Source: Thoreauomyces humboldtii
Lineage: Eukaryota; Chytridiomycota; Chytridiomycetes; Spizellomycetales; Powellomycetaceae
Assembly: GCA_027596035.1 (NCBI GenBank)
Contig: JADGJA010000217.1
Span: forward strand, 1 to 29,456
Direction of reading: 5' to 3'
DNA length: 29,456 bases
Shown in pieces: positions 1 through 11,335 of this stretch. The notes under the pieces were generated by a model. That model worked only from the letters and a program-made list of their open reading frames with translations. It had not been told where the DNA came from and did no database searches. How positions within the stretch are numbered: position 1 is the stretch's first letter; each line of letters opens with the position of its first letter. The translations under genes and the position numbers were made by a program.

Positions 1-128
1 CCATTGTCCCCAGTGCTCCTTCCCCATCCCCATTCCGCCCGGCGTTCTGTACTCGGTGTCTGGTCGCCTAGTATTCGTTCTTTGAAGTACATCGACACAC
101 GCTCATTACCTACGCGAAAGGGGCAATC
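1..128 (+). promoter_or_regulatory. Upstream region of the GMP synthase gene, cut by the window edge
   Basis: Only 128 bases lie upstream of the GMP synthase start codon. The first 40 or so are pyrimidine-rich with CCCC/TTCC blocks, as is common just upstream of fungal transcription starts. I see no clear TATA box. Most of the promoter probably lies outside the window. Confidence 0.4.
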
Positions 129-2066
129 ATGGCCGCCGAAGTCTCTCAGCAATATGACACCATCCTCATTTTGGACTTTGGATCCCAGTACACGCATCTC
201 ATTGCGCGTCGCATCAGGGAGCTCGGCGTCTACTGCGAGCTCCTGGCATGCACAGTGAAGATGTCCGAGCTCAAGTTCAAGCCAAAGGGTACGCCAAAAG
301 GCCGTGCTGTTTACGCCCGACATCTCTAACCGCTGGGCCTCGACCGTTTAGGCGTGATCCTCTCCGGGAGCCCTTACTCGGTGTATGATGCCGACTCTCC
401 CCACGTTGACTCGGCCGTTTGGTCCCTTGGAGTGCCGATTCTCGGTATCTGCTACGGACTTCAGGTTGGTGGCTTCGCAGGGCTGGCGGAGCCTATCGGG
501 CACTTGAGCTCCTCGGACCTGATCTTGCCACCGTAAACGTCCATAGGAAATTGCTTGGAACAACGGAGGCAAGGTGGAGCCCCACGACAAACGCGAATAC
601 GGCAAAGCCACCATCCAGGTTCAGCCTGGAAGCCAGCTTTTCAAGGGACTACCCAATGACATTACTGTGTGGATGAGCCACGGTGACCAGCTGTCTCAAC
701 CGCCCACCGGGTTCGACTCCGTAGCGTCCACCGCCACCTCCCCTTACACTGCGATCGAAAAACATGAGTCCCAGATCTACGGCATTCAGTTCCACCCGGA
801 GGTGACCCACACTCCCCAGGGATCTGCCATTCTCCGGAACTTTGCCATCGGGATCTGCAAAGCCAACGCCAACTGGACCATGGCCTCCTTCGTTGACAAG
901 GAAATTGAGCGCATCCAAAACGTGGTCGGTCCCACCGCCCAGGTCATTGGCGCTGTCAGCGGGGGCGTCGACAGTACTGTGGCTGCCATGATCATGAGCA
1001 AAGCGATCGGAGATCGCTTCCACGCTATCTTGGTCGACAACGGAGTCATGCGACTCAACGAGTGCCAGATTGTTCAGAAGACTCTGCAACACCATCTTGG
1101 CATCAACTTGACTGTCGCGGATGAGCACGACCTTTTCATGGGTCGTTTGAAGGGCGTTACGGATCCCGAGAAGAAGCGAAAGATCATTGGCAACACCTTC
1201 ATCGAGGTGTTCGAGGCCGAAGGCGCCAAGATCGAGGCTCAGGTCGAGCAAGAAGGACGAGGGAAGATTGAGTTCCTGCTTCAGGGAACCCTCTACCCGG
1301 ATGTGATCGAGTCAATCTCTTTCAAGGGGCCCTCCGCTACTATCAAGACGCACCACGTACGTAATGCAGAATACCTCTACTGCTTTTTTATGTCGGATAC
1401 TTATACCTTTTCTGCACATTTTAGAACGTTGGAGGTCTACTGGATGATATGAAGTTGAAAGTCATTGAGCCTCTGCGCGAGCTGTTCAAGGGTAAGTCAT
1501 TTAGCAGTGAGTGTTCTCACGGACCAATCCTGACATCGCTCGCAATTAGACGAGGTCCGCGCTCTTGGCGCGATCATGGGCATTGACGATGAGCTCGTCT
1601 GGCGTCACCCTTTCCCTGGACCCGGAATCGCTATCCGCATTCTGGGCGAGGTTACCGAGTCGCAAGTGCAGATTGTTCGTCAAGCCGACAACATCTACAT
1701 CGAAGAGATCAAGAAGGCTGGGCTTTACAGGAAGATTTCTCAAGGTAATGTCGTCTCGCTTGGATTCCGTGGGACTATTACAAGAAAGAAACCGAGGCTA
1801 ACCCAGGCCTTTCTTTCATCTCATTAGCATACGCCGCACTTTTGCCAATCAGGAGCGTAGGTGTCATGGGCGACAAGCGTACGTATGAGCAGGTCATCGC
1901 CCTCCGAGCCGTTGAGACGAAGGACTTCATGACAGCCGATTGGTACGAGTTCCCATACGACATCCTCAAGCTTATCAGCAGCAGGATTATCAATGAAGTG
2001 CCTGGAGTCAACCGCGTCGTGTACGATGTCAGCTCCAAGCCTCCGGCCACGATCGAGTGGGAATAG
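129..2066 (+). CDS. GUA1: GMP synthase (glutamine-hydrolysing)
   Basis: This enzyme converts XMP, glutamine and ATP to GMP, the last step of guanine nucleotide synthesis, in the cytosol. Six exons join in phase: 129-288, 352-464, 547-1356, 1425-1491, 1550-1744, 1828-2066, giving 527 residues, a normal length for the family. The N-terminal class I glutamine amidotransferase domain has the nucleophile in GICYGLQ (Cys87) and the His174/Glu176 pair in QFHPEV. The PP-loop ATP pyrophosphatase motif SGGVDST lies at 229-235. The C-terminal dimerisation domain ends in the canonical PPATIEWE. The start ATG is the first one and leads directly into the conserved ILDFGSQY strand. The gene is convergent with the small minus-strand gene downstream. 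No key residue is missing. Confidence 0.97.
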
Positions 2067-2525
2067 AGTCGGGACCTTTTTTCCATTCCGACCCACCGTA
2101 GACTTCGCTACAATCCCCTCTTCAAAATTTATATTTATTCGTATGCTTCCTGTGCCCTTGTCGTTTCCTGGCATACGAGACTATGACGAGATGGCGGCTC
2201 AAGAGGCGAAGCCTTCTTGCGAGGTCTCGTCCAGGCTAGCCCCGAGCTCTGCTTCAACCCCGCGTTGCATGCAGTTCTGCTGGACAAGGACCAACTTCTC
2301 GCAACTTCAACTAACGCTGGGGAATGCTACGGAAGCTGGGCTACGTCAGCTTTCCAGATACTGAAGAATGGATGGGTATATGCGGTGCGCTGGCGGAGGG
2401 AACCATGTGAACAAGAAGCGATCGAATCATTTCCTGCGCGATGTTTCCGGCCAAGACTGGTGCCGATGCGTGCGGCCGGCCTAAAAGCTCGAAGAGCAAA
2501 ATCGAGCGGACATGCGGCGTGAACA
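2067..2525. other. Gap between convergent genes
   Basis: These 459 bases separate the stop codons of GMP synthase (+) and the orphan gene (-). They should hold both 3' untranslated regions. ORFs crossing the gap have no recognisable motif. I see no repeat or RNA gene here. Confidence 0.5.
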
Positions 2526-3110
2526 TCAGTGATCCGCGTCGTGATCGTGGTCAGGAATAGGAGCCGCGCAGATGGATTGCAGGAGGCCCCTCCACTTTCG
2601 GAATATCCACGAGCCTTGAGGCGCTGGACCGTCTCGACCACCCCAATACTGCGGGGAGGCATGATCCCCGGAAGGGGACGACAGCGCATAGTCCGACTCC
2701 ATGCGGTGGACCAAGACGTCCTCGTGCTCGTCGTCGAACGACAGCTGCTTGTAGGTCACAGGCCCGGCGTTCGGTCGGTAAGCAGCTGGTCGATCCATCT
2801 TCGGCGAGGATCGACCCGACGCGTGGGTCTGCGCGTGCTCCCCTGTCGGTGAGACCAATGACGAGCTTGAGGAGGTATGGGATTTCGTGTCGTGGTCGTT
2901 GACGTCGTGGTTCGAGTTGTTCTTGATGTTCCGCTCTATCCTGTTGAGCTGTATCGCATCGCCTTCTTCCCATTGTGGTATCGCGTTCTCGCTGACGTCG
3001 CCACCTTCTTCTGGCGGAAGCTCCGCGACAAGATCGTCCGGTACCAGTAACTTCGCGGACGACAAGGCACGAAGCTCTGTTGGGTGCCTCGTTTGGGTCG
3101 AGTCGGTCAT
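2526..3110 (-). CDS. Orphan acidic, low-complexity protein, 194 residues
   Basis: I do not recognise this protein. The frame is open without introns, starting MTDSTQTRH. It has an acidic middle, a Ser run (SSSSSLVSP) next to several His/Asp pairs, and a short more ordered C-terminal part around residues 165-180 (WIFRKWRGLLQSICAAP). It ends in alternating Asp/His (DHDHDADH). No signal peptide or membrane segment is visible. It is divergent from the PPR gene, with about 285 bases between start codons, and convergent with GMP synthase. A real gene is favoured because the frame fills the space between two good genes and its composition resembles disordered fungal proteins. A chance ORF cannot be excluded. 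Confidence 0.5.
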   Translation of the reverse strand: MTDSTQTRHPTELRALSSAKLLVPDDLVAELPPEEGGDVSENAIPQWEEGDAIQLNRIERNIKNNSNHDVNDHDTKSHTSSSSSLVSPTGEHAQTHASGRSSPKMDRPAAYRPNAGPVTYKQLSFDDEHEDVLVHRMESDYALSSPSGDHASPQYWGGRDGPAPQGSWIFRKWRGLLQSICAAPIPDHDHDADH

Positions 3111-3395
3111 CGCATCGGTGGTTGCTCTTGTCTATCAGATGCCTCTATCATAGCCTCGAGCCTGCCTCGAGCCTGCCCTCAAGGACTGTCGAACCCTTCT
3201 TGGGAGGGAATTCTTTTCCCGCACACCGAGGTCGCGGCTTCCTCACGGGTGCTGAAGGACAGGCTCCATCTCCGTCACTCGACCTTTGCCCTTCCGTATT
3301 CAACTCTGGCGACTATGCGTCAAGCCTCCTTGCGGACCAAGGCGTAGGTATCCGCGTCTTATTGTTGCTTTCCATCGTCCGCACCCCTCAGGGCC
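3111..3395. promoter_or_regulatory. Shared upstream region of divergent genes
   Basis: These 285 bases separate the starts of the orphan gene (-) and the PPR gene (+), so both promoters should lie here. A short direct duplication, tcgagcctgcc, occurs twice in tandem around 3153-3176. I see no unambiguous TATA box. Confidence 0.4.
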
Positions 3396-6300
3396 ATGCT
3401 GTCGTCCCCCGTGGCACGGCACCTTTTTCTAGCCTTGTCCAAGGCCTGGGGTCCTCCGTCGCGCTCAACATCCGCGCCTAGCCACTGCCGGCGAACCACG
3501 ACTGCCCACGATCCACCCGCAGGTCCAGCTGCTCACAAACGGCGCCAAGTACATATTACAAGTTCGTCTCGCCGCGAATGCCGACTGCGAGTTTCCCCGG
3601 GATCTCCCTGCGACCGCGAGTGCGCACTCGCCTCCTTGCTCCACTGTCGTTCCAGCCACCAGAGCCGGCGAACTCTATCTCACGCTGCGAGCAAAGGAAC
3701 GAGTACAGCTGTACCGCTTGAAGCTCCCGTGGCATTTCAGGACCATCCTTCACCGCGTGCGCCCAAGGTAGATCTGCCTAAACTGGAGGATTCAGGGGGA
3801 GTTCCGGATGATCCGCAACAGGTTGCTTCCCAATTACACGAATCCTTTCGGAACATTGCATCCCGAATGAGTGAGGAAAAAGTTGCCGAAGACTTGAGAT
3901 CGGTTGCTTTGGTCATGAAGGACCGAGGGATTGAGCTGGAGGTCTCGGAGCGCGAACCGATCATCCTCGCGCTTCGAATATTACGGAACTGGTTGGAAGT
4001 ACTGGCAGAGTACGAGGCGACAAAGGCACAGCGATTGCGCGTCGGAGACTCTGTTTCGCCTCTGAGTCCGACGGTGTACGAGTGTGTCGTGGCCGCTTTC
4101 CTGAAAACCAGGCAGGCGAAGGAAGCCGTCGCAGTTCTTGTGGAGATGGAACGCCACGAAATCAGCCCATCTCTCGCGACATATCATCTTATTGCCAAAG
4201 ATGCCGCCATTCGGAATGATCTCGCTACTGCCAAGGATATTTTGGATCGACTTGCCCGCGCCGACGTCCTCATCACCGCATCGTCCATAGCCATCTTTGC
4301 AGTTGCATTCCGCAAAGATCCGCCGCTCCTTGATCGCTTAGAGTTGCTTGCCCGACAGCATAATCTGGATAGTTATCGAGAAAGCACCGACTTCGCCGAA
4401 GCGACCGTGACGCTGCTTGCCCACATGGGCGTTGTTGATGAAGCCTACGATCGCCTGATGGCGGCAAAAGACCGTCATCCGTTTCAATACGCAAAGCTTT
4501 TGGCGATGTACACGGCCGTCATTCGCTCGCTTCTTCGGCAAACAAGAAACATGGATCGAGCGGAGAAGATGGCGGATGGGCTGTTTACAGACATGAAAGA
4601 ATCGGGCATTCGGCCTAACCTTCGCACATTCACCGTCCTCTTGCACGGATACATCAAACGAGGAGCCCTCGCCAAGGCGATATATGTGTATGAAGAGTTA
4701 GTCTCAGCGGGTCTGGAGCCGGACTCGACCGTTTTCAACCTACTATTACGCGCATGCGTCCTGCATGGTGATTTGGGAAAGATGGAAGAAATCTACACTC
4801 GGCTCATAGATCGGGGACTCCGACCCACGCTGCAAATGCTCACTAGTCTGATGACGGGCTTCATATGGTTCGGGAAGGTCGAAAAAGCTGTTTCCATCTT
4901 TGAGAACGAACTGGGAAGGAGTCACTTGGCTCCGGACCTGGTCTGCTACAACGTGCTCATCCTCGGATATGGACTTCGAGGAAACACAGAGGGCTGCATT
5001 CATTGGTGGAATCGCATGTTAGAGGCGGGTCTAGCTCCGGACGCTGTCAGTTACACCATCTTTCTGCAAACGCTTTCAAAGGCTGGAGACACGAGCGTTG
5101 AGACTATTTTTCAACGCGTCTTTACAACTGAAATCGAACCGGACCGTCAAGCTTACGGACTTCTCGTGCAAGACCGGGTTCGTCGCGGAGAACTCCCAGC
5201 CGCAACTCAATTATTCCTGAAGCTTCTCGCTGAAGGAATGGACATGCCCTCTGCGACCGCCGCTGTCCTCATAAAGGCGCATCATCTCGCCAACGACGAC
5301 CCGATTGCGAGGGATCTCGTAAAGCGGTTTGCCGAGACTGGCAGTGTTCTCAGCGCTCAGATCTATGTTATTTTCATGAGGATTCTGCTCAAGGGGAGAC
5401 AGGCGGCGGATGTTATCAGACTGTGGCAGGGAATGGAGAAGGCCGGGATCGAACCGACGCCAGCAATACACCGTGAGGTGATACGCGCATTCACCATGGA
5501 ACGAAAGCCAGAGGGCATCTGGGCGGTAGCGCAAGAAATGCGAGGGCGACGCACCTTCTGGAATGGATGGCGGAACGTTGTACAAGCCCTTGCGACATTA
5601 CCCAAGGCATCGTCCTATCTCAAGTTGACTTGTCAAGCGATCGCGGAGGACGGAGTTCCCCTTGATCTGCCTCTCTGCGACTCGGTCATCGCCGCTCTCA
5701 TTGCCATCGAGGAAGGCGAGGCCTTACTCGAATTTTGGACGTATTGCTTGAGTCCCTTGGGTGGGGAGATTGCCCGCAAAGGATTCAAGACGCGACGACG
5801 GCTTCATCGTTTCGTCCTTGGCTTCGATGATCCGAAGTTCGTCGAGCGGTTCGCGGAGCTCAGTATCCGGATGGAGCAGTTTGCCGACTGGCAGGATCTG
5901 GTCATCTTCATGCGGCATCGGGGAGATGCCCCGACACTTGTGAAATGGTGGGATCGGGTTGCACGATACTCTGGGAGTCGGCAAGCAGATGCGCTGCGGC
6001 TACTCGATACCCTACGCGGGGCTGTCTGGTCCTGCGTCTCCTTCGACGCTAAGATCGTCGCCGACAGCCACGCAGATACCCTAGTTGATACCAGGAGCAC
6101 TGCCGACATTGTCACGGCGCAAACTATGTTCAGCATGGCCCTCGCGCTTCCTCAAACGGGCCAGAAGGAACTTGGCCGGATCACAGACCTACTGCTGTGC
6201 GACGGGAGTTCAGATCTGGTCTTCCTGTGCTGGCAAGACCTTCTTCAGGCAATCCGATCGCCGGATGACTTACACCGTCTGTGCGACACGTTGTCCTCCT

Positions 6301-6638
6301 TCCTCAAGACGGCCTTCATCGCTCGACGTGATGCAACCCTCGGCCATCGACTGTGGGCTTCTCTACAATCTTTTTTGCCGACCACCTCGTCCTCTCATAT
6401 ACAACCCCTCTACGTTCCCATGGAGGTAGTCAAAACCTACCTGCGCTGTCTAGCCTTCTGCGAGGATGTCGATGGAATGGTCCATCTTGCCACTCGGACC
6501 CTTGCCACGGGCTACACGCTAAAACTGGGCAAGGGGGCCACAGAGATCGTGAACGCCACGATCGACCTCGTCAGCAAGAAGTGTCCAGAACGAACGAGGG
6601 AGGTGGCGACATTCTGGCAGGAGAGGGACCAGCGCTAG
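3396..6638 (+). CDS. Large pentatricopeptide repeat (PPR) protein, probably mitochondrial
   Basis: This is an uninterrupted 1080-residue frame. From about residue 225 to 720 it carries roughly ten degenerate 35-residue PPR units, seen as alternating segments such as PNLRTFTVLLHGYIKRG, PDSTVFNLLLRACVLHG and PDLVCYNVLILGYGLRG. PPR proteins bind RNA and act in organelle RNA processing, stability or translation. The first 60 or so residues are rich in Arg, Ser and Ala and poor in acidic residues, which fits a mitochondrial targeting peptide. The C-terminal 350 residues are helical-looking without a motif I recognise. No SMR or other catalytic domain is seen. The first in-frame ATG is taken as the start. 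Which RNA it serves cannot be told from sequence. Confidence 0.9.
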   Translation: MLSSPVARHLFLALSKAWGPPSRSTSAPSHCRRTTTAHDPPAGPAAHKRRQVHITSSSRRECRLRVSPGSPCDRECALASLLHCRSSHQSRRTLSHAASKGTSTAVPLEAPVAFQDHPSPRAPKVDLPKLEDSGGVPDDPQQVASQLHESFRNIASRMSEEKVAEDLRSVALVMKDRGIELEVSEREPIILALRILRNWLEVLAEYEATKAQRLRVGDSVSPLSPTVYECVVAAFLKTRQAKEAVAVLVEMERHEISPSLATYHLIAKDAAIRNDLATAKDILDRLARADVLITASSIAIFAVAFRKDPPLLDRLELLARQHNLDSYRESTDFAEATVTLLAHMGVVDEAYDRLMAAKDRHPFQYAKLLAMYTAVIRSLLRQTRNMDRAEKMADGLFTDMKESGIRPNLRTFTVLLHGYIKRGALAKAIYVYEELVSAGLEPDSTVFNLLLRACVLHGDLGKMEEIYTRLIDRGLRPTLQMLTSLMTGFIWFGKVEKAVSIFENELGRSHLAPDLVCYNVLILGYGLRGNTEGCIHWWNRMLEAGLAPDAVSYTIFLQTLSKAGDTSVETIFQRVFTTEIEPDRQAYGLLVQDRVRRGELPAATQLFLKLLAEGMDMPSATAAVLIKAHHLANDDPIARDLVKRFAETGSVLSAQIYVIFMRILLKGRQAADVIRLWQGMEKAGIEPTPAIHREVIRAFTMERKPEGIWAVAQEMRGRRTFWNGWRNVVQALATLPKASSYLKLTCQAIAEDGVPLDLPLCDSVIAALIAIEEGEALLEFWTYCLSPLGGEIARKGFKTRRRLHRFVLGFDDPKFVERFAELSIRMEQFADWQDLVIFMRHRGDAPTLVKWWDRVARYSGSRQADALRLLDTLRGAVWSCVSFDAKIVADSHADTLVDTRSTADIVTAQTMFSMALALPQTGQKELGRITDLLLCDGSSDLVFLCWQDLLQAIRSPDDLHRLCDTLSSFLKTAFIARRDATLGHRLWASLQSFLPTTSSSHIQPLYVPMEVVKTYLRCLAFCEDVDGMVHLATRTLATGYTLKLGKGATEIVNATIDLVSKKCPERTREVATFWQERDQR

Positions 6639-6805
6639 ATTAGACGTTGTGAACCATTAGATGTTTCTGCCGCGTTGCCTTTTTCAGAACAGGCTGTCGA
6701 CCTGGGTCCGAACAGCTGGACATGTGACAGTCACAATCGTCTGTCCTCCTTCCTGTCCCTCAGCTTACAACCGTCACATGTAGCAAGTTTTGTTATATAA
6801 AGCCG
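6639..6805 (+). promoter_or_regulatory. Short gap between tandem genes with a TATA-like site
   Basis: These 167 bases hold the PPR 3' end and the promoter of the HEAT-repeat gene. A TATATAA sequence lies at 6794-6800, only 5 bases before the chosen ATG at 6806. That is too close for a normal TATA box serving this ATG, so it is either chance AT-rich sequence or a sign that translation starts elsewhere. Confidence 0.35.
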
Positions 6806-9800
6806 ATGCAGGCAGTTTCAACTTCCTCGTCATCGTCCTCCTTCGATGGGCTAGTGAGGCAACTTTCGGGGGCAGCAGTTCCCGGCTTGGTGGCAAGAAT
6901 TGGCGAGCCCGATGGAAGGCTTTCTATTCTGCAGGCTTTGTACTCCTTGCCATATCCAACAAAGCGATGTTCTATGCAGGTGCGTACGTCAGTGCTCTGC
7001 GGTCATTTCATGTTGAGGGCCTCTCATCGTCTCTGTCCGCTTCGAAATGTGTTGTTTGCAAACAGAGTGTACGAACGTTGATAACCTTTGGACGGGAAAC
7101 GGTTGTTAGCATTTCCGCCCTACAAGCACCGTACTTGGAACTCCTATTCCTGCTATTCTCCAAGCAGAAGGTACTGGTAATTGTCATTTCATGATCTGCT
7201 GCTCAAATAGCTGACGAGTCATCAGCTGCACTGGACTTCCACCGAGGAGCAGCAGGAGCTCGTAGGGCAGGTCGTCGAGTTTCTGCAGAACATACTGGGA
7301 AGCGGAAAGACTAGCCGCGATGCAGTACAAAAGGCTGATCCAGTGGCCGACACGGAGGTGGTCAGCACGCTGCGAACGCTGGGCACCGTTGTGTACGAGA
7401 ACGGGAGCGCATGCACAAAGGTGCGAAAGTTTCCCCCGCTGTTCGAGCGATTCTGATGTCTTTCGCTGACAAGATGTTGCAGTCGCATCCGTCCTTGCTA
7501 GCGCTGCTCCTACCGCTCGCTTTGTCCACTGCGAAGGGCCCGACGCAGCTTGAAGCGCGTCGGATGTCTCTCATCTGCTTAAGCAATTTGTGTGTGAAGA
7601 CGGGAACGAAAGCTCTTGTTCTGCAAAAGCAAGTCGCAGAAACTTTGATGGCGAGTCTGGTTGGGGACGCGTCTGATGAGGGTATCTCCAAGGTACCTGC
7701 GGAGAGGATGCTTATCGACTGGATATGTATTGATGTACATAATGGTCTTAGATCATCAGCAGTGCCCTCAGAGGACTGGAGCTGCTGATCAATGAGAGCA
7801 AAGCGGTCGCGCAGGAAATTCTGCCTGCATTGCTTCCCTTGTTGCAGGTGTTCTGCTTGCAGACGACAGGCAGTAGTCCTCAAATCGTCCCAGGTCTGTT
7901 TATCTGGCGAGCCTACACTACTTCTTGGTTTTACACTGAACGCCTCCTCTTCAGGTCTGAAGCAGGTTCCACGCAAACAGTTAGTCATTCCCTCTGACTC
8001 CGAGATGTCCGACGGAGAGAATGGGCTCCCACGAAATAGGTATGGTGTATTTCAGAAAGTTTTCAAAAGGTTTGTATGGAAGTTGACATGGTCTCAAGGG
8101 AGCGCGACAGTCGCCTGCAGTTGAACGCGCTTCTGTGTTTACAGTCATTAGCAAAGGTGAGTTGTCATAGTCAGGTGTTGGCACCTGGGCAGCCAACCGA
8201 TTTCTGCTCTCGTAGGCACAAGCCAAGCTCGTGTTTCCTTACTGGTTTCGTTTCCTCCCGGACCCAATCGAAGGGCCCGCAGCACCATCGTTGATTACAG
8301 TGATGCGCGAGAGTGACTCTCCGAAGGTGCGCCACGGCGCTTGTGCCGCTATCTCGACCTTCCTCGACGGGTCCAAGCAGTACCTCTCGGTTGCCGAAGA
8401 CAGGTGAATCACCGGTGAACACGGCGTTCACGGCTAGCTCAGCTCCTGACCGAGCCGGGGTCACGTTACAGCCAGCAGAAGTCCTCCTTCACCACACTGT
8501 CGGGGAAGCTCGCTGAGCAACTGAAGGAAATACACCAAAAGCTTATACAAGCCGTGCAAGAAGAAACCTGGCCTGTCCTTCTTGCACAGGAGATCAAGGT
8601 GAGACCCACGCCATCTCGAGAACTGATTTGCAGGAACTAAGTTTGTGTTACAGTGTCTCTCCTGTCTAATCAGAAACTGTACATACGACCGTCTGCGGAA
8701 CGATTACCGTCGAGATGTCTTTCGAGCCGTTGTTGAACACATCCCTTCAGAAGGTATGTGTATCGTTCCCTGCGCAAGGCCCCAGATGACTTACGTGCTA
8801 GATTAGATCTCGGAATTAAAGCCGCGGTGTTTGAGTGCGTTTGCTCTCTCCTGGATGCAAACATGCCATCATCTCATGCAGATGTAATCAATGTCTTGGA
8901 GCTTGTCCTGGGATCCTTGCAAAAAGAGGACAGCCATCTGAGTATTCAGGTGGCGGGGCTGGAACTTTTCTGTGCGCTGGCACGGACGGACGTGCCCGTT
9001 TTTGGGTGCGTCGAGTGTTTGGCCTGCGAGGATCGTCGTATTTGCTGACTTAACTTGCGTCAGAAATTTTTGGGAGCGACTGCAGGTCGTTCTGGCGCCG
9101 CTGATTGCAAGCCCGAAGGAGGTGCTTCGTGCGGCAAGTTATAAGCTTATAGAGCAGTATGCGCACTCGTGCTCGACTGCGCTGGAAGGTGTAGAGGTAA
9201 GGACAATCCGCCAAGGGGTCTTGGTCGTAACGAGTCGTGACCTGATCTCGTCGAATAGGTCCCTCGGATAGACTGGTGGTTGAGGCTAGTGGACGACTAC
9301 GTTCACAAAGGAATTCAGGATCCTTTCTTTGCGGTACGATCCTTGGCAGTGGATTGCCTGGGTCACATACCCGCCGCTATCTTTGCGGAAATGCCGGTAA
9401 GCCGACTGTCTCAAACACTGTTGCTCTGGTAGTTTCCCCTCATACTTTGTCAGTCCAAACGGCAATACGGCTGTTTGGCGCTGGCTCTTGGCATGGTTCA
9501 AGACGATGAGCAGGCGGTGCGAGCCGCAGCATGCAGGACACTTGGAGTTTATGTCAGCTTTCCAGCCGTTATGGAGGTACAGTCGGATCCACCTCTCTCA
9601 GCAAAGTGCACACAAGCTTACGTTACATATGACGCCCTTCACAGGATGTCTTGTTCTTGAGCGACGTTGCTACTACCCTGCCGCCTCTCATGAGTGACGG
9701 AAATGTGAGCGTACGGATTCGAGCCAGTTGGGCCATCGGGAATCTGAGCGATGCGCTGGCGCATGTCAGGTGGGCGATCAAGCGCCATTCTACCCTCACA

Positions 9801-10753
9801 GAGTCATCCTATTGATCTAAAATTCTTGCTCCGAAGCCAGGGGGCTCAAATCGAAGGGCAAAGTATAGCGGATGCGGGCATCACACCGGCAACGATCATA
9901 CAGATTATACAAGCGGCCATCTTGGCGGCCAAAGATAACGACAAGGTATTTTCAGTACTTTTTTCGAAACATCTAGAGTCACTCCCTCATTTTCTAGCTA
10001 GTGTCGCTCGAACGGTACCCGTGCATTGGGAAACATCATACAAGTCTGTCCGCAGCAACTTCTCCAGCGAGAGCGAAACCGTCTCATCAAAGAAGTGATC
10101 ATCGTAGTCACGAAAAACGTTGAATCCGGAACTGTCAAGGTAAGCCCAGAATAGCTGTTTCTCACGCTGCGCTTTTTTAACCCATTGACATTCCGACAGA
10201 CTCGCTGGAATGCATGCCACGCTCTGCAAAATATGTTACGCACGCCAGGCATCTCCCCTCCCCCACCGCCTGTCTTCGCCGCTCTCGAACGTGCACTCCT
10301 CACATGCCGCAACTTTAAAGTGCGCATCAGCGCGGCAGCCGCGCTGACGGGTCCGCAGACTCGAGCCGATTATGGCGAGGACGGTCCGACTATCGTGCGT
10401 GGGCTCATGCGCGCGTGCGTGACGGCCCACGAGTCTGTCGACGACCTTCAGAACGCTGCGTTCGGAGAGTACAAGTACAGAGAGCAGCTTGCCGAACAGG
10501 TAGACCCGTACAGAAGCGTTTACGTTCTTCCGTACTTGTCCAGCTCACAGTCTATTCTCTCCCTGTCCAGCTTTACGCTACTTTCGTGCACCTGTACACC
10601 ATCCTACGTGGGACTGCGCCGGACATGCTATCGCTGCTGGATCGGCAAGATTCAGAGATGCAAGATCTGTTGGTACGGATCTCTGCGGTGGGTATCAACG
10701 CTGGGCCGGACGACGTTCCGCCACCCGGAAGGCTTAACCTCGTCAGAGACTGA
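6806..10753 (+). CDS. HEAT-repeat protein of the HEATR6 / DUF4042 type
   Basis: Nineteen exons join with matching phases to give 943 residues: 6806-6979, 7066-7170, 7226-7420, 7483-7692, 7752-7893, 7955-8039, 8099-8156, 8216-8403, 8472-8598, 8654-8753, 8807-9005, 9064-9196, 9259-9396, 9454-9576, 9645-9769, 9837-9945, 10002-10139, 10200-10499, 10571-10753. Residues about 300-470 resemble the DUF4042 domain of HEATR6 (SDSEMSD, then LQLNALLCLQSLAK, then SPKVRHGACAAIS). Later HEAT units include AVRAAACRTLGVY, VRIRASWAIGNLSDAL, RSNGTRALGN and TRWNACHALQNML. HEAT solenoids are protein-binding scaffolds, and the role of this family in fungi is unknown to me. An importin-like relative is the main alternative; no importin N-terminal domain is seen. 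Exon 1 is the least certain part. Confidence 0.85.
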
Positions 10754-11335
10754 AGTTGGTACCAGCGTACCGGTAATCTGGGCGATATACGCTAGAGCAC
10801 ACTCAATGGTAGAAAAGCGGCCGGGTTCCCTGATGACTGCGGTCATCTTACCACCGTGCACACGAGTCGTCTCACGGCAATACGTGAGATAACATCTACG
10901 ATGTATGGCCCCCCAATAACACGTAGGCGTAAGTGTATGACGTCCCGAGCTAAGAAAGGAGACCACGTCGGTCTAGCCGCACCATTCCCGCAAAAGGCTC
11001 GAGTAAATTAACGTTCCCCCGCATGGATATTTAGTGGGCTTACGAATGATATGTAATGGAGTTCAAACTAGTCGTCCGAGATAGATGTCCTTTTATACCC
11101 CGGGAAGAAAAAAACATTTAGACAGACCTCTTCATCACGTGACACACATCCGTGCCGCCGTCACTTGAGAGCACATCTCGGTCGTCGGTTCTCGACCTCC
11201 TCCTATATGTTGCAGGGAAAGGGAGACCAGGCAGCATTTGCAAACTTGAGAGATATGATTGCGCACGTCATGAATTAAGATACGATCTGAAAACTAACTC
11301 AAGAGAGCAGAAGCAGCCATGTTTTCTCATACACT
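10754..11335. other. Gap between convergent genes
   Basis: These 582 bases lie between the stop codons of the HEAT-repeat gene and the septin-like gene. No frame here carries a recognisable motif. The sequence is more AT-rich than its flanks in places (for example around 11030-11060 and 11100-11120). I see no repeat, RNA gene or transposon remnant. Confidence 0.45.

Noticed and set aside
3315..3432. Alternative first exon for the PPR gene (ATG 3315, donor GTAGGT at 3344, acceptor TCTAG at 3432)
   Set aside because: It looked like a spliced targeting peptide, but the exon ends in phase 2 while the acceptor needs phase 1, so the frame does not carry into the PPR protein.
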